Shown: positions 1-7,551, counted from the stretch's first letter. The stretch is 15,295 nt of DNA from WGOA01 sp964429745 (GCA_964429745.1 CAYSDI010000087.1:1-15295), one strand, 5' to 3'. Program-made: numbers and translations. Notes: generated from the sequence alone by a model not told the origin.

Positions 1-46
1 TTTATTGCTGAGCAAGACGCATCGCACCTTGCCCCTCTGGTTGAAC

Positions 47-153
47 AACCAAAGAGCAACTTGTTCCAACTTCTTTTGGGATGAACCAAGAAGCACCGCG
101 CCCCAACTTCTTTTGGGATAAACCAAGAATCGATCCGCCCCAACTTCTTTTGG
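47..153. repeat. 37-bp tandem repeat, about three copies
   Basis: A unit of 37 bp recurs head to tail. Its best-conserved part starts at 66, 103 and 140. The cores at 66-92 and 103-129 are 27 bp long and differ at one base. The third copy keeps only the first 14 bases (CCAACTTCTTTTGG). A degenerate copy of the unit's other end is visible at 47-70. Each core can fold on itself weakly through CCAA/TTGG arms. Because 37 is not a multiple of three, this is not a protein repeat, and I see no credible gene across it. Confidence 0.75.
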
Positions 154-162
154 TGAGAAGCC

Positions 163-200
163 TCCCCGGTTCCGCTTTGCGGGATCGGGGATTGCTTTTT
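163..200 (+). terminator. Rho-independent terminator
   Basis: Arms 163-175 and 179-191 form a 13-bp stem. In RNA read from the plus strand every position pairs, two of them as G-U wobbles, around a UUU loop. The tail is TTGCTTTTT. The wobbles form only in plus-strand RNA, and the T tract lies on the same side, so it probably ends a plus-strand transcript that begins left of the window. No other gene end is visible before it. Confidence 0.7.
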
Positions 201-211
201 GGACCAATCGA

Positions 212-466
212 ATGCGCCGTAACGGCTGGAAATTTTTCCTTGAATCGGAGAAGGAGACCCGGGTTGTCAAAGGGAGTACAACAACACGTCCGGAGCGCGT
301 TTTTTTGCGGCGGGACGGCGAATACACAAAGACCACCACCACCGTAGAGCCTGACCAGGAAATTACCGAGACCAATACGGTCCACCAGCCTTGCCCGGCT
401 TGTTCGGGCACGGGAAAGAAAACCATAAGGCTGCGAAGTTCAGCAGGTCATGTTGTTGTGGATTAG
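212..466 (+). CDS. Possible small zinc-knuckle protein
   Basis: This 84-residue open frame starts at the first ATG after an in-frame stop at 119. It is basic at the N-terminus, has a Thr-rich middle, and carries one CPACSGTG motif at about residues 61-68. That is a single CxxCxGxG knuckle of the kind repeated four times in DnaJ. One knuckle gives only two cysteines, so zinc binding would need a partner or a dimer. Codon use looks coding and no better frame covers the region. It lies just downstream of the terminator at 163-200 and 94 bp before the next gene. I do not recognise the family. It could be a chance frame, but the motif argues against that. Confidence 0.45.
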   Translation: MRRNGWKFFLESEKETRVVKGSTTTRPERVFLRRDGEYTKTTTTVEPDQEITETNTVHQPCPACSGTGKKTIRLRSSAGHVVVD

Positions 467-560
467 CGGACCACTGGCTGGGCGGGAAGTTTTAGTTTTG
501 TCGGGACATTTTTTCATCAGGCTGCATTCAGCCAACAACTCCTTTAAGGCAACCTTAACC

Positions 561-1109
561 ATGGCTTCGGAAGACACCTCCTTTCCCCTGGGCTCTCAGG
601 TTACCCATTCGGCTTTTGGCCGGGGGGTGATTGTGGATCTAAGCCCCGCTTATGCCAAAGTCTATTTTCACGACCTGGACAAGAGCAAGCAAATTCCCCG
701 CAACAGCGATGAATTGGACCTTTTAGAAGCTGGCGAAGGGGGCCCTTCGCTCAATCTGGAAGAGATTGAAGATGTGATTTGGCGCGTGTTAACCAAGCAC
801 GGCGGCGTGCAGGAAGTGGTGCACCTTGGCGATCGCTGGCTGGGCGGTACCATGATTTTGCAGCCCTCTGACAAGAGCCTTCAGGCCAAGGATTTGCCGT
901 TGGACGCGTTCTTTCACAAGATCGTCATGCTGAGGGATCGCTTGCGGGTGCTGGAGCAACAAATCAACATTCACCCGAAATTGGATGACGAAGATCGGGT
1001 GCATTTGCAGCAGTACATCACGAGGATTTACGGCAGCCTTACGTCGTTCAATGTGCTGTTTAAGCTCAAACAGGACCATTTTAAAGGGGCGGGCGGCAAG
1101 GAGGATTAG
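561..1109 (+). CDS. Conserved hypothetical protein with Tudor/SH3-like N-terminus
   Basis: The frame is open from 450, but I place the start at ATG 561 (182 residues), because the next residues lead straight into the recognisable domain. Residues 8-45 have the pattern V-H-x-x-FGRG-x-V followed by alternating hydrophobics. This resembles the small beta-barrel (DUF3553/PcrA-tail or CarD-like type) seen in proteins that touch nucleic acid or RNA polymerase. Residues 65-175 are mostly helical, with a charged stretch near 113-155. I associate this second part with a Bacteroidota-restricted family of unknown function. The stop lies 6 bp before the dehydrogenase start, so the two are surely co-transcribed. 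A DNA- or polymerase-binding role is only an inference from the barrel. Confidence 0.8.
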   Translation: MASEDTSFPLGSQVTHSAFGRGVIVDLSPAYAKVYFHDLDKSKQIPRNSDELDLLEAGEGGPSLNLEEIEDVIWRVLTKHGGVQEVVHLGDRWLGGTMILQPSDKSLQAKDLPLDAFFHKIVMLRDRLRVLEQQINIHPKLDDEDRVHLQQYITRIYGSLTSFNVLFKLKQDHFKGAGGKED

Positions 1110-1115
1110 GAGACG

Positions 1116-2855
1116 ATGCAAACTTTTCCACAAGACCCGGAAAATCGTGTGCTGGCTGCGGATGCGCAGCGAAGCCAGGATTTCTTTGCCGACGACGCTG
1201 TGCTCACGCACCTGTTTAAAACGCGGATCAGCCTTGATGGACAGGCATGGATGCAGCCGCGCTGGTCTCAATTGGGACGTGAACTGGCGGGCAACATGGA
1301 TGCACTTTCGCTAACGGCAGACCGGCGAGGTCCGGTTTTGCGATCGCGGAATTTGTACGGGGAGTCGGTGGATGCCCTGGAGTTTCACCCGGCTTATCAG
1401 GAATTACTGGGCATCGCTGTGCGCTCGGGCATGTTTCAGGTCAAGTGGGAGCCGGTACTGCGGGCGCGTTTTTCGGGCGAAGGGCATCGGTTGGGGTTCA
1501 GCGCCGGTTTGCTCTACGCCATGGGCGAAGCGGGTTTGTACTGCCCGCTTTGCATGACGGACGGCGTGGCGCGGATCGTGGATCGCTTTGCGGCTGCGGA
1601 GGATCGAGAGCGGTTGCTGCCGCATATTTTCACGGAGGACCCGGCGTCCCTTTACACCGGAGCCATGTTCCTGACGGAGAAGTCTGGCGGCTCTGATGTT
1701 GGCGCCAACCGGGTGCGGGCGGTGCAGGCGGGCAGTGGAGCTGCGGGAGTTGGGGCGGATGGGGCAGCTGCTGATGGTTCAAATGGCACCTGGTACCAGC
1801 TCTACGGCGAGAAATGGTTTTGTTCTAACGCCAATGCGGAATTGGCGCTGGCCTTGGCGCGCACTGACCCGGCAGTGTTGGGCACGCGGGGTTTGAGCAT
1901 CTTTCTGCTGGAGCAGATCGGTCCGGACGGCAAGCCCAACCCGCGCCAGGTGCTGCGCCTCAAAGAGAAACTGGGTGTGCGAAGCATGGCTTCGGCGGAG
2001 CTGTTGCTAACCGGTACCTGGGGGCGGCGTTTGGGCCAGGAAGGGCAGGGTTTCGCGATCATGGCGGAGATGATTAACCTCAGCCGACTGTACAATGCGG
2101 TAACGGCCGTAGCGCTCGCAAGAAGGGCGCTTCGCGAAGCCTGGTTTTTTCTCCGGCATAGAAAAACCTTTGGCAGGCCGGCCCTGGAGCATCCGCTGGT
2201 GCGCGAGCGGCTGGAGCGGCTGGGTGCCGGATGGCTGGGCGAGTTGCAGCTTTGTTGGCGTGCAATTGAAGCCCTGGACGCTGCAGATGCGGGCAATTCG
2301 CACGAAGCTGCGCTGGCGCGTTTATTCACGCCGATGGTCAAGCGCTCCAGCGCGGAGTTTTCAGTCTATGCCATTCGCGAGTGCATGGAATTGATGGGGG
2401 GCATCGGCTACATCGAAGACGGGGTAATGCCCAAGATGCTGCGCGACGCCAATGTTTTGCCTATCTGGGAGGGCGCGGGCAATATTATGTTGTTGGATAT
2501 GCTGCGGGCTTTCCAGAAGGCCGCACCAGCCCAGGGTTGGCGTTCCGTCTGGCAGCAATTGCTGGCCAGTGCCGACGCACCGGAGTCCTGGCAGATAAAG
2601 GCTGACACGCTGCTGGCCCAATTGGAAGGGCTTTCTGCATTGGATCGCGAGCAGGTGGAGTACCGCAGCCGCGCGCTTCTGGAAGCATTGACTGAATTGA
2701 CCCAGGCGGCGCTGATTCTGCGCAGCCGCGACAGCCAAAACGCCGCTTGGGTGGACCCGGCGGTGGCGTGGTACCATCGGCGGATCACCGCGACCAGTGG
2801 GTCAGCTCCTTTGACGGTTAGCGAAACAGAAGGCCTGTTGGGCTTTTTGGGCTGA
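1116..2855 (+). CDS. AidB-like acyl-CoA dehydrogenase
   Basis: This is a 579-residue FAD flavoprotein of the acyl-CoA dehydrogenase superfamily, closest in motifs to the AidB branch (E. coli AidB is about 540 residues). The TEKSGGSDV flavin-binding signature is at 187-195, the RLKEKLGVRSMAS strand at 281-293, and the GGIGYIED region at 428-435. WEGAGNIM at 451-458 contains Glu452 at the usual catalytic-base position. Residues 203-225 are a Gly/Ala-rich insert in the middle beta-domain. The family oxidises acyl-CoA to enoyl-CoA; AidB itself also binds DNA, with little dehydrogenase activity. Shine-Dalgarno-like AAGGAGG at 1098-1104 and AGGAG at 1108-1112 lie inside the end of the upstream gene, supporting coupled translation. 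The substrate cannot be read from sequence. Confidence 0.92.
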   Translation: MQTFPQDPENRVLAADAQRSQDFFADDAVLTHLFKTRISLDGQAWMQPRWSQLGRELAGNMDALSLTADRRGPVLRSRNLYGESVDALEFHPAYQELLGIAVRSGMFQVKWEPVLRARFSGEGHRLGFSAGLLYAMGEAGLYCPLCMTDGVARIVDRFAAAEDRERLLPHIFTEDPASLYTGAMFLTEKSGGSDVGANRVRAVQAGSGAAGVGADGAAADGSNGTWYQLYGEKWFCSNANAELALALARTDPAVLGTRGLSIFLLEQIGPDGKPNPRQVLRLKEKLGVRSMASAELLLTGTWGRRLGQEGQGFAIMAEMINLSRLYNAVTAVALARRALREAWFFLRHRKTFGRPALEHPLVRERLERLGAGWLGELQLCWRAIEALDAADAGNSHEAALARLFTPMVKRSSAEFSVYAIRECMELMGGIGYIEDGVMPKMLRDANVLPIWEGAGNIMLLDMLRAFQKAAPAQGWRSVWQQLLASADAPESWQIKADTLLAQLEGLSALDREQVEYRSRALLEALTELTQAALILRSRDSQNAAWVDPAVAWYHRRITATSGSAPLTVSETEGLLGFLG

Positions 2856-2887
2856 GTTCACGGATTCCCTTTATTTTGGACCGGCAC

Positions 2888-2904
2888 ACCGGGAGCCGCC
2901 CGGT
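2888..2904 (+). other. Short GC-rich hairpin, possible weak terminator
   Basis: A 6-bp perfect stem (ACCGGG / CCCGGT) with a 5-base loop lies 33 bp after the dehydrogenase stop and 33 bp before the peptidase start. It is followed only by TTGTAC, with no proper T run, so it may attenuate rather than end transcription. A short TC-rich tract (2926-2938) follows it. Confidence 0.3.
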
Positions 2905-2936
2905 TTGTACGCCGATCGTTTTATCCTCTCTCTCTC

Positions 2937-4136
2937 ATGGAAATGTATGCTTTTGTCGGCCAGATCATTGAGCGATTTGGGCCGCGCTCACCTGGCAGCA
3001 ATGCCGAACGCCAGGCCCAGCAATGGGTGGCGCAACAATTCGAAACGCTTGCGGGCCCTGAGCAGGTGCATGTTCAGCGCTTTCGGGCCAGTATGACAGC
3101 CAAGTTCGTCAGCTTGAAATTGTTCGTGACCTTGTTCGTGGTGTCGATGGTGCTGGCCTGGTTCTCGCTTCCTTTGGCCGGGGCCATCGGATTGCTCAAC
3201 ACGGTGGTTTTTCTGGGCCACTTTGTCCTTTACCGCGACTGGCTGGATCCCCTTTTTGCCAAGTCAGATTCCAGCAACGTCATCGCCACCCTGGAACCAT
3301 CGGGCAAGGTGCGCAGCACATTGATTGTTGCCGGGCACGTAGATTCCGCCACCGAGTTTCAGTGGTGGTACCGCTTCGGGCAGGCAGGCATCACGGCCAC
3401 TGTGTTGGCCGGCTTTGTGCTGGTGCTCAGCGGGCTTTATCTGGGCATCGCGGCGTTGGCGGGCTCCGAATTCGCTACACCCGCGGTGCGTTTCCCTTGG
3501 TTTCTGTTTGCTTTGCTGGCCCCTTTGCAACTGACCAATTGGTCCATGCACGGCGACCGCGTGGTGGATGGGGCCATTGACAACCTGAGCGGGCTTGCCG
3601 TAGCCTGGGGGCTGGGCCGGCATTTTGCTAAACCCGGTGCGCTGGGCCAGAATACGCTGCAACATACCCGCATTAAACTGGTCAGTTTTGGCTCGGAGGA
3701 ATGTGGGTTGAAAGGCTCGCGGGCGCTGGTGCGCGAATTTGAACAGCAACTCCGCGCGGAGAACGCGGTGTTGCTCAACATGGAAAGTTTCAAGGATGAT
3801 CAAAACCTGACCATCCTGACGGGCGAAGCCTTTACGGGCGCTCGTTATCCGCGCGCGCTCAACGATCGGCTGGGAGCGGCGATGCGCGAAGCGGGATGTT
3901 CGTTTACGGAAACCACGCTCATGGTAGGCGCTACGGATGCCACGTCGTTTGCCAACCGGGGCTTGCCCGCTACTTGCGTCATCGGGCTCACCTCAAACAA
4001 ACTGGACCCCACCTACCATACGAGATTGGACAACATGCAACACCTGGAACGTTCGGGCATGGAGGCCATGGTCCGTGTGCTGGTGCGATTTACCGAAGCC
4101 TGGGACAGCGCCGATGTATTGCCTGAGCTTAAGTAG
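2937..4136 (+). CDS. Membrane-embedded M28 family zinc metallopeptidase
   Basis: This 399-residue protein has the full set of M28 two-zinc ligands: His134 and the following Asp136 in GHVDS, bridging Asp215 in AIDNLSG, catalytic Glu254 and zinc ligand Glu255 in SEECG, Glu283 in NMES, and His361 in YHTRLDN. The family comprises aminopeptidases and carboxypeptidases. Four hydrophobic segments are visible, at about 58-80, 82-99, 149-172 and 185-202. The last two are inserted between the first zinc ligand and the bridging Asp. There is no cleavable signal peptide, so it is probably an integral inner-membrane enzyme. An even number of helices on each side leaves all ligands on one face. The start is ATG 2937; ATG 2943 is equally possible. 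The substrate is unknown. Confidence 0.9.
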   Translation: MEMYAFVGQIIERFGPRSPGSNAERQAQQWVAQQFETLAGPEQVHVQRFRASMTAKFVSLKLFVTLFVVSMVLAWFSLPLAGAIGLLNTVVFLGHFVLYRDWLDPLFAKSDSSNVIATLEPSGKVRSTLIVAGHVDSATEFQWWYRFGQAGITATVLAGFVLVLSGLYLGIAALAGSEFATPAVRFPWFLFALLAPLQLTNWSMHGDRVVDGAIDNLSGLAVAWGLGRHFAKPGALGQNTLQHTRIKLVSFGSEECGLKGSRALVREFEQQLRAENAVLLNMESFKDDQNLTILTGEAFTGARYPRALNDRLGAAMREAGCSFTETTLMVGATDATSFANRGLPATCVIGLTSNKLDPTYHTRLDNMQHLERSGMEAMVRVLVRFTEAWDSADVLPELK

Positions 4137-4153
4137 CGAAGACTTTATTCTAA

Positions 4154-4211
4154 CCATAAGTAATGTTATGGCAGAACGACGCTGTGGCCGCAGCCATAAG
4201 TTATGTTATGG
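4154..4211. repeat. Twin 18-bp palindromes CCATAA-N6-TTATGG
   Basis: Two copies lie at 4154-4171 and 4194-4211, 40 bp apart. They differ at one base of 18. Each has perfect 6-bp arms. They sit in the short gap between the converging peptidase and SDR genes, and the second runs into the 3' end of the SDR reading frame. They may be transcript-end hairpins or a protein-binding pair. Confidence 0.6.
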
Positions 4212-4222
4212 TTTGGCTGCGG
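4188..4222. terminator. Possible hairpin between convergent genes
   Basis: Perfect 8-bp GC-rich arms, CCGCAGCC (4188-4195) and GGCTGCGG (4215-4222), enclose the second palindrome, giving a compound stem. There is no T run on either strand, and the right arm lies in the last codons of the SDR gene. It could stabilise the mRNA 3' ends rather than terminate. Confidence 0.35.
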
Positions 4223-5022
4223 TGCTGTTCCAGCAGTCGTTTGTTCAAGGCGGCGTAAAGCCATGGCAGATGCTTCCACAGCCAGGCACTCAGCCGGGCA
4301 TGAGCGGGGAAAATGACGACGCGTTTGTTGGCAGCAACACCGCGCAGGATGACGCGGGCTGCCTGATTCGCTGGATAGAGCGTCCAGGGCAACAACGCCA
4401 TCATAGCTTGTTTGCTGGTTCCGCGCTTGGGGGCGTTGTCAAAAATCGCGGTGTCGATGTAGCCGGGACAAATGGCTGTAACGCGGATGCCCAGCGACGC
4501 GCCTTCCAGGGCCAGCGTATGCGATAACCCGATGACACCGTGTTTGGTCACACTGTAGAGGCCCCCGAGGGGGGAGGGGCTGATGCCGAGTAGCGAAGCC
4601 GTATTGACCAGGTGGCCTCCGCCGTGTTCTGCCATGTAGGTAAACGCTTCGTGGCAGCCGTGTACCACAGCACTCAGATTGATGGCCATCACCTGTTCCC
4701 AATCCGGTGGGGTCATGTAGCGAAATTCACCTGCCATGCCGATGCCCGCATTGTTAAACAGGTAGTCGAGGCGGCCTTCGCGCTCCGCGCAGCGCCGGAT
4801 CCACGAGCGCAAGGCGCTGGTGTCCGTTACATCCAGGGTTTCTAATTCGGGCGAAGGGCTTCCGTTCCATGTGGCGGCAGCATGGTGCAGCCCAGTGGCA
4901 TCCCGGTCACTGGCATAGAGACGTGCGCCGGCAGCGCAGAGTTCGGCGGCCAGCGCGCGGCCAATGCCGGAAGCGGCACCAGTGAGCAAGACTACTTTGT
5001 TGCGAAAGACTGGATTGGACAT
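4201..5022 (-). CDS. Short-chain dehydrogenase/reductase (SDR)
   Basis: This 273-residue protein is a classical-type SDR, an NAD(P)H-dependent oxidoreductase with a Rossmann fold. The cofactor motif TGAASGIG is at 14-21. An acidic residue, Asp39, follows the second strand, which usually means NAD(H) preference. NNAG is at 90-93. The catalytic tetrad is Asn115, Ser143, Tyr156 and Lys160 (YSVTK), and PGYIDT is at 186-191. The C-terminus (about 240-262) is Trp- and Leu-rich, as in SDRs that associate with membranes or act on lipid substrates. It starts at ATG 5022, divergent from the phosphoesterase gene, and converges on the peptidase. The substrate cannot be assigned. Confidence 0.93.
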   Translation of the reverse strand: MSNPVFRNKVVLLTGAASGIGRALAAELCAAGARLYASDRDATGLHHAAATWNGSPSPELETLDVTDTSALRSWIRRCAEREGRLDYLFNNAGIGMAGEFRYMTPPDWEQVMAINLSAVVHGCHEAFTYMAEHGGGHLVNTASLLGISPSPLGGLYSVTKHGVIGLSHTLALEGASLGIRVTAICPGYIDTAIFDNAPKRGTSKQAMMALLPWTLYPANQAARVILRGVAANKRVVIFPAHARLSAWLWKHLPWLYAALNKRLLEQHRSQTIT

Positions 5023-5044
5023 GCGCGGAATTTAAGCGTTGGGG

Positions 5045-5063
5045 TTGCCGGAAATTACGGCAA
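5045..5063. promoter_or_regulatory. Inverted repeat in a divergent promoter region
   Basis: TTGCCG and CGGCAA flank a 7-base AT-rich spacer (GAAATTA). It lies 23 bp before the SDR start and 87 bp before the phosphoesterase start. It has the shape of an operator for a dimeric regulator, but is short enough to be chance. No clear promoter box is visible in the 127-bp gap. Confidence 0.3.
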
Positions 5064-5149
5064 TTTTGTCCGCGTGAAAAAAAGCAGCGAATGAATCGAT
5101 TGCTGCGCAGAGAACTGCTCCCCTTTCGCCCTGAATACGCCCAAACCGG

Positions 5150-5908
5150 ATGCGATATTTTGCTATAAGTGATGTACATATTGACTATGCCGTCAATGAT
5201 GCGTGGCTACGCGCGCTATCCGCGCGGGATTACCGGGAGGACGTGTTGCTTTTGGCCGGCGACATCAGCAGCGATTTGCCAAGGTTAGAGGAAACACTGA
5301 CCAGACTGCGCGATAGGTTTTTGGAGGTGTTTTTTGTTCCGGGCAATCACGATTTGTGGGTACGGCGGGGCGACGGGCTGGATTCTTTGGGCAAGTTTGA
5401 GCGCATTCAAGAAGTCTGTTCCAGGCTGGCGGTGCAAACGGCGCCACGGAGAATTGGATCGCTGCGCATTGTTCCGCTGTTGAGTTGGTACGATTTTTCT
5501 TTTGGGCAGCCGGGCGAAGATTTGAAAAATCGCTGGGCGGATTTTAGGATGTGCGTCTGGCCGGCGGGCATGGAGCTGGCCGAAGTGAGTGCCTGGTTTC
5601 ACGCCCGCAATACGGTTCAACTGCCTTTGCCTGGCGAGACCATCCTGAGCTTCTCGCATTTTCTGCCCAGGCGGGATGTGCTTCCCCGGCGCATTGATCC
5701 AAATGAGTATTTTCTAATGCCGGTGCTGGGGTCTGTTGGGCTCGGCGAGCAGGTGCTGCGAATAAAACCAAGCATTCATGTCTTTGGCCATTCGCACATT
5801 AATAATGTCTGTGCATTTGACGGGACTACGTTTATCAACAATGCGTTTGGTTATCCTTCCGAAAGTCGCTTTACCCGAAAGGATCTGGTAGAATTGCCTA
5901 TTGGATAA
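5150..5908 (+). CDS. Calcineurin-like metallophosphoesterase
   Basis: This 252-residue protein has the dimetal-phosphoesterase motifs in order: DVH (Asp8, His10), GD (Asp38), GNHD (Asn67, His68), an isolated His in FSHF (His170), and GHSH (His214, His216). That is a complete active site for two metal ions. It has no signal peptide or membrane segment, so it is probably cytosolic. Members hydrolyse phosphomono- or diesters of nucleotides, proteins or lipids; the target here is unknown. ATG 5150 is chosen because the first beta-strand (RYFAISDVH) starts directly after it. It is divergent from the SDR and convergent with the 523-residue protein. Confidence 0.9.
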   Translation: MRYFAISDVHIDYAVNDAWLRALSARDYREDVLLLAGDISSDLPRLEETLTRLRDRFLEVFFVPGNHDLWVRRGDGLDSLGKFERIQEVCSRLAVQTAPRRIGSLRIVPLLSWYDFSFGQPGEDLKNRWADFRMCVWPAGMELAEVSAWFHARNTVQLPLPGETILSFSHFLPRRDVLPRRIDPNEYFLMPVLGSVGLGEQVLRIKPSIHVFGHSHINNVCAFDGTTFINNAFGYPSESRFTRKDLVELPIG

Positions 5909-5925
5909 CGAGCATAATGTGTTTT

Positions 5926-5946
5926 ATCCAGGCCAAAAACCTGGGT
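5926..5946. other. Small hairpin after the phosphoesterase gene
   Basis: CCAGG (5928-5932) and CCTGG (5940-5944) pair around CCAAAAA, with one or two further weak pairs outside. It lies in the 71-bp gap between converging genes. There is no T run, so a terminator role is weakly supported. Confidence 0.25.
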
Positions 5947-5979
5947 GTAACGCAGGATCCGGGCTTTTATAAAGACGGT

Positions 5980-7551
5980 TCAAATCTCCGCAGCTTTCTC
6001 GGCCATGATAATGTCGTAGATCGGGAGCTTTTCAATTTTGCTGCGAAGCCAGTTGAGCAGATTCAGGTAGCTCTGCGCATTGCCTTCGAAACCGTGTTGA
6101 AGCGTTTCTTCCAGCTTTTGGTAGAACTGCTCAAAAAGCAGTTGGCGCGGTCCTTCTTCGCGTACACTGATGGCGCGGTTGAGGTTGCGGAGCACCAGGT
6201 CTTCCACCAAAAAGAGTCGCTTCTTTTTGACCAGGAAGCGCCGGGTGGACTTGATTTCGTACTTGAGCAAGTCGTAGTTGCCCAAGTCAAAATGGATGAG
6301 CAAATTGAGGATGCGGGCAAAGCAAATGACATCATCGGCGGCGTTGGGTTTGTCGTCAAAAACAATGCGATTTACCCAATCAGAAGCCTGATCCACATCG
6401 CCAGTGTAGAAATACACTTTGGCGATGGTAAACAACATTTCAATTTTAAATTCAATAACAATGACACTGTCGTAGCGTTCCAACATTTCGTTGACCCGGG
6501 GCACTAATTCCAACGCGCGCTGGAACTGATGCGTGCGGTAGTAGTGCGCCAATTCCTGAACATAGCTGGTTTCAAAGAGAATGGCCTGTTCCGTGTTGGT
6601 AATGGTGGTGGCAAACTGGTCCGCTGTTTCGCGCACATTGCGCAAAATTTCCTCAAAGTTTTTCCAGTCTTTCAGCTCCATGTAATTGTGGAGCAGATTG
6701 TTCTGGACTTTAATGTACTGGATCAGATTCTCGCGGATGAACTGCGGTTGTTCTTCAAAAAGCCGAAAGCGGAGCAAGTCAAAGCGATGCGCTTCGCTGT
6801 GGTGTTCCAGCAAGGTCTGGTATACTCCTTTGATGTTGTAGTAGCGCAACTTTCCGATGAACGATCGCGGCAGAGCGCCTTCGGCCATGGCGGGTTGAGC
6901 CAGAATTTTTTCGATGGCTTGCAAATCGGAGGCGGTGCGGGCGCGGGTGTAGCGGCGGTAAACGCGGAAGGCGTCCTGTTCCAGCAAACGCAACTGGTAG
7001 GTTTCCTCCATGATCTCCAGCATTTCCCGGATTTCATCGTTGCTCTCTTTGCGGAATTCATCCAGCCGGTCGCCTTTAAGAAAACGCGTGTTGATTTCGT
7101 TCTCCCACTTAATCATGTGGAGCAGCAACTCGTATTTGTCATACTGACGCGCAATCGCCTTGGTTTTGGTCAGGATTTTGATGCTCTTCTTGTACATGCC
7201 CTTGCCGAAGAGAATCTTGACCGATTCCACCTCTTCCTGAATGCGCGATTCGGCATCAGAGCTGCTGTAGTAGGAGCGAAGGCTCCTCAGAATAAAGTTG
7301 TAGAGGTAGTTTTTGGTGACGGCAAACTGCTTGATGAAAGTCTCCCCCTGGAAGGTGATTAGGAGGGCCTTTTCATCGTACTCGTCCTGGCGGTCAATGG
7401 CATCAAACAACTTGACGTAGTTGTTCTGCTCCCCTTTGACGTGAATGGAGGCGAAGATTTTGAAGTAGCGTTTCTCCGTCTGTTTCAGCGATTTGACCAA
7501 CTGAAACAAGTCATCGGTTATGGTCATCCTGGGGCGGGGGCGCTGCGACAT
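5980..7551 (-). CDS. Bacteroidota-type helical-repeat protein of unknown function
   Basis: This 523-residue protein has no signal peptide or membrane segment. It is almost entirely amphipathic helix, rich in Leu, Tyr, Arg and Glu. Helix pairs with TPR-like spacing (Tyr/Phe/Ala positions) are most evident at about 230-420, so it probably forms an alpha-solenoid. The N-terminal stretch around 12-33 (DDLFQLVKSL...EKRYFK) is, to my knowledge, a hallmark of a widespread uncharacterised Bacteroidota family. No catalytic motif is visible. The first ATG is at 7551; the second (7527, MTITDD) would begin just before the conserved part and is an equally good start. A scaffold or protein-binding role is inferred from the fold only. 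Confidence 0.85.
   Translation of the reverse strand: MSQRPRPRMTITDDLFQLVKSLKQTEKRYFKIFASIHVKGEQNNYVKLFDAIDRQDEYDEKALLITFQGETFIKQFAVTKNYLYNFILRSLRSYYSSSDAESRIQEEVESVKILFGKGMYKKSIKILTKTKAIARQYDKYELLLHMIKWENEINTRFLKGDRLDEFRKESNDEIREMLEIMEETYQLRLLEQDAFRVYRRYTRARTASDLQAIEKILAQPAMAEGALPRSFIGKLRYYNIKGVYQTLLEHHSEAHRFDLLRFRLFEEQPQFIRENLIQYIKVQNNLLHNYMELKDWKNFEEILRNVRETADQFATTITNTEQAILFETSYVQELAHYYRTHQFQRALELVPRVNEMLERYDSVIVIEFKIEMLFTIAKVYFYTGDVDQASDWVNRIVFDDKPNAADDVICFARILNLLIHFDLGNYDLLKYEIKSTRRFLVKKKRLFLVEDLVLRNLNRAISVREEGPRQLLFEQFYQKLEETLQHGFEGNAQSYLNLLNWLRSKIEKLPIYDIIMAEKAAEI

Noticed and set aside
47..153. A CRISPR array
   Set aside because: The repeats are contiguous. Only about 10 bp separates the conserved cores, far too short for spacers, and there are no cas genes.
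2..385. A 127-codon minus-strand open frame over the repeats
   Set aside because: It runs through the tandem repeat, whose 37-bp period breaks any protein repeat, and through the terminator hairpin. It has no family motif.
1116..2855. Calling the dehydrogenase a DNA-alkylation repair protein
   Set aside because: AidB-branch similarity alone does not show that role. The catalytic Glu is present and no ada/alk genes are nearby, so I kept the general acyl-CoA dehydrogenase call.
5974..5992. A tRNA T-arm-like sequence (GGTTCAAATC)
   Set aside because: No acceptor stem, anticodon arm or D arm can be built around it, and it runs into the end of the 523-residue gene.
5917..7362. Two long plus-strand open frames (196 and 277 codons)
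   Set aside because: Both lie antisense to the 523-residue gene and have a composition expected from reading its complement.
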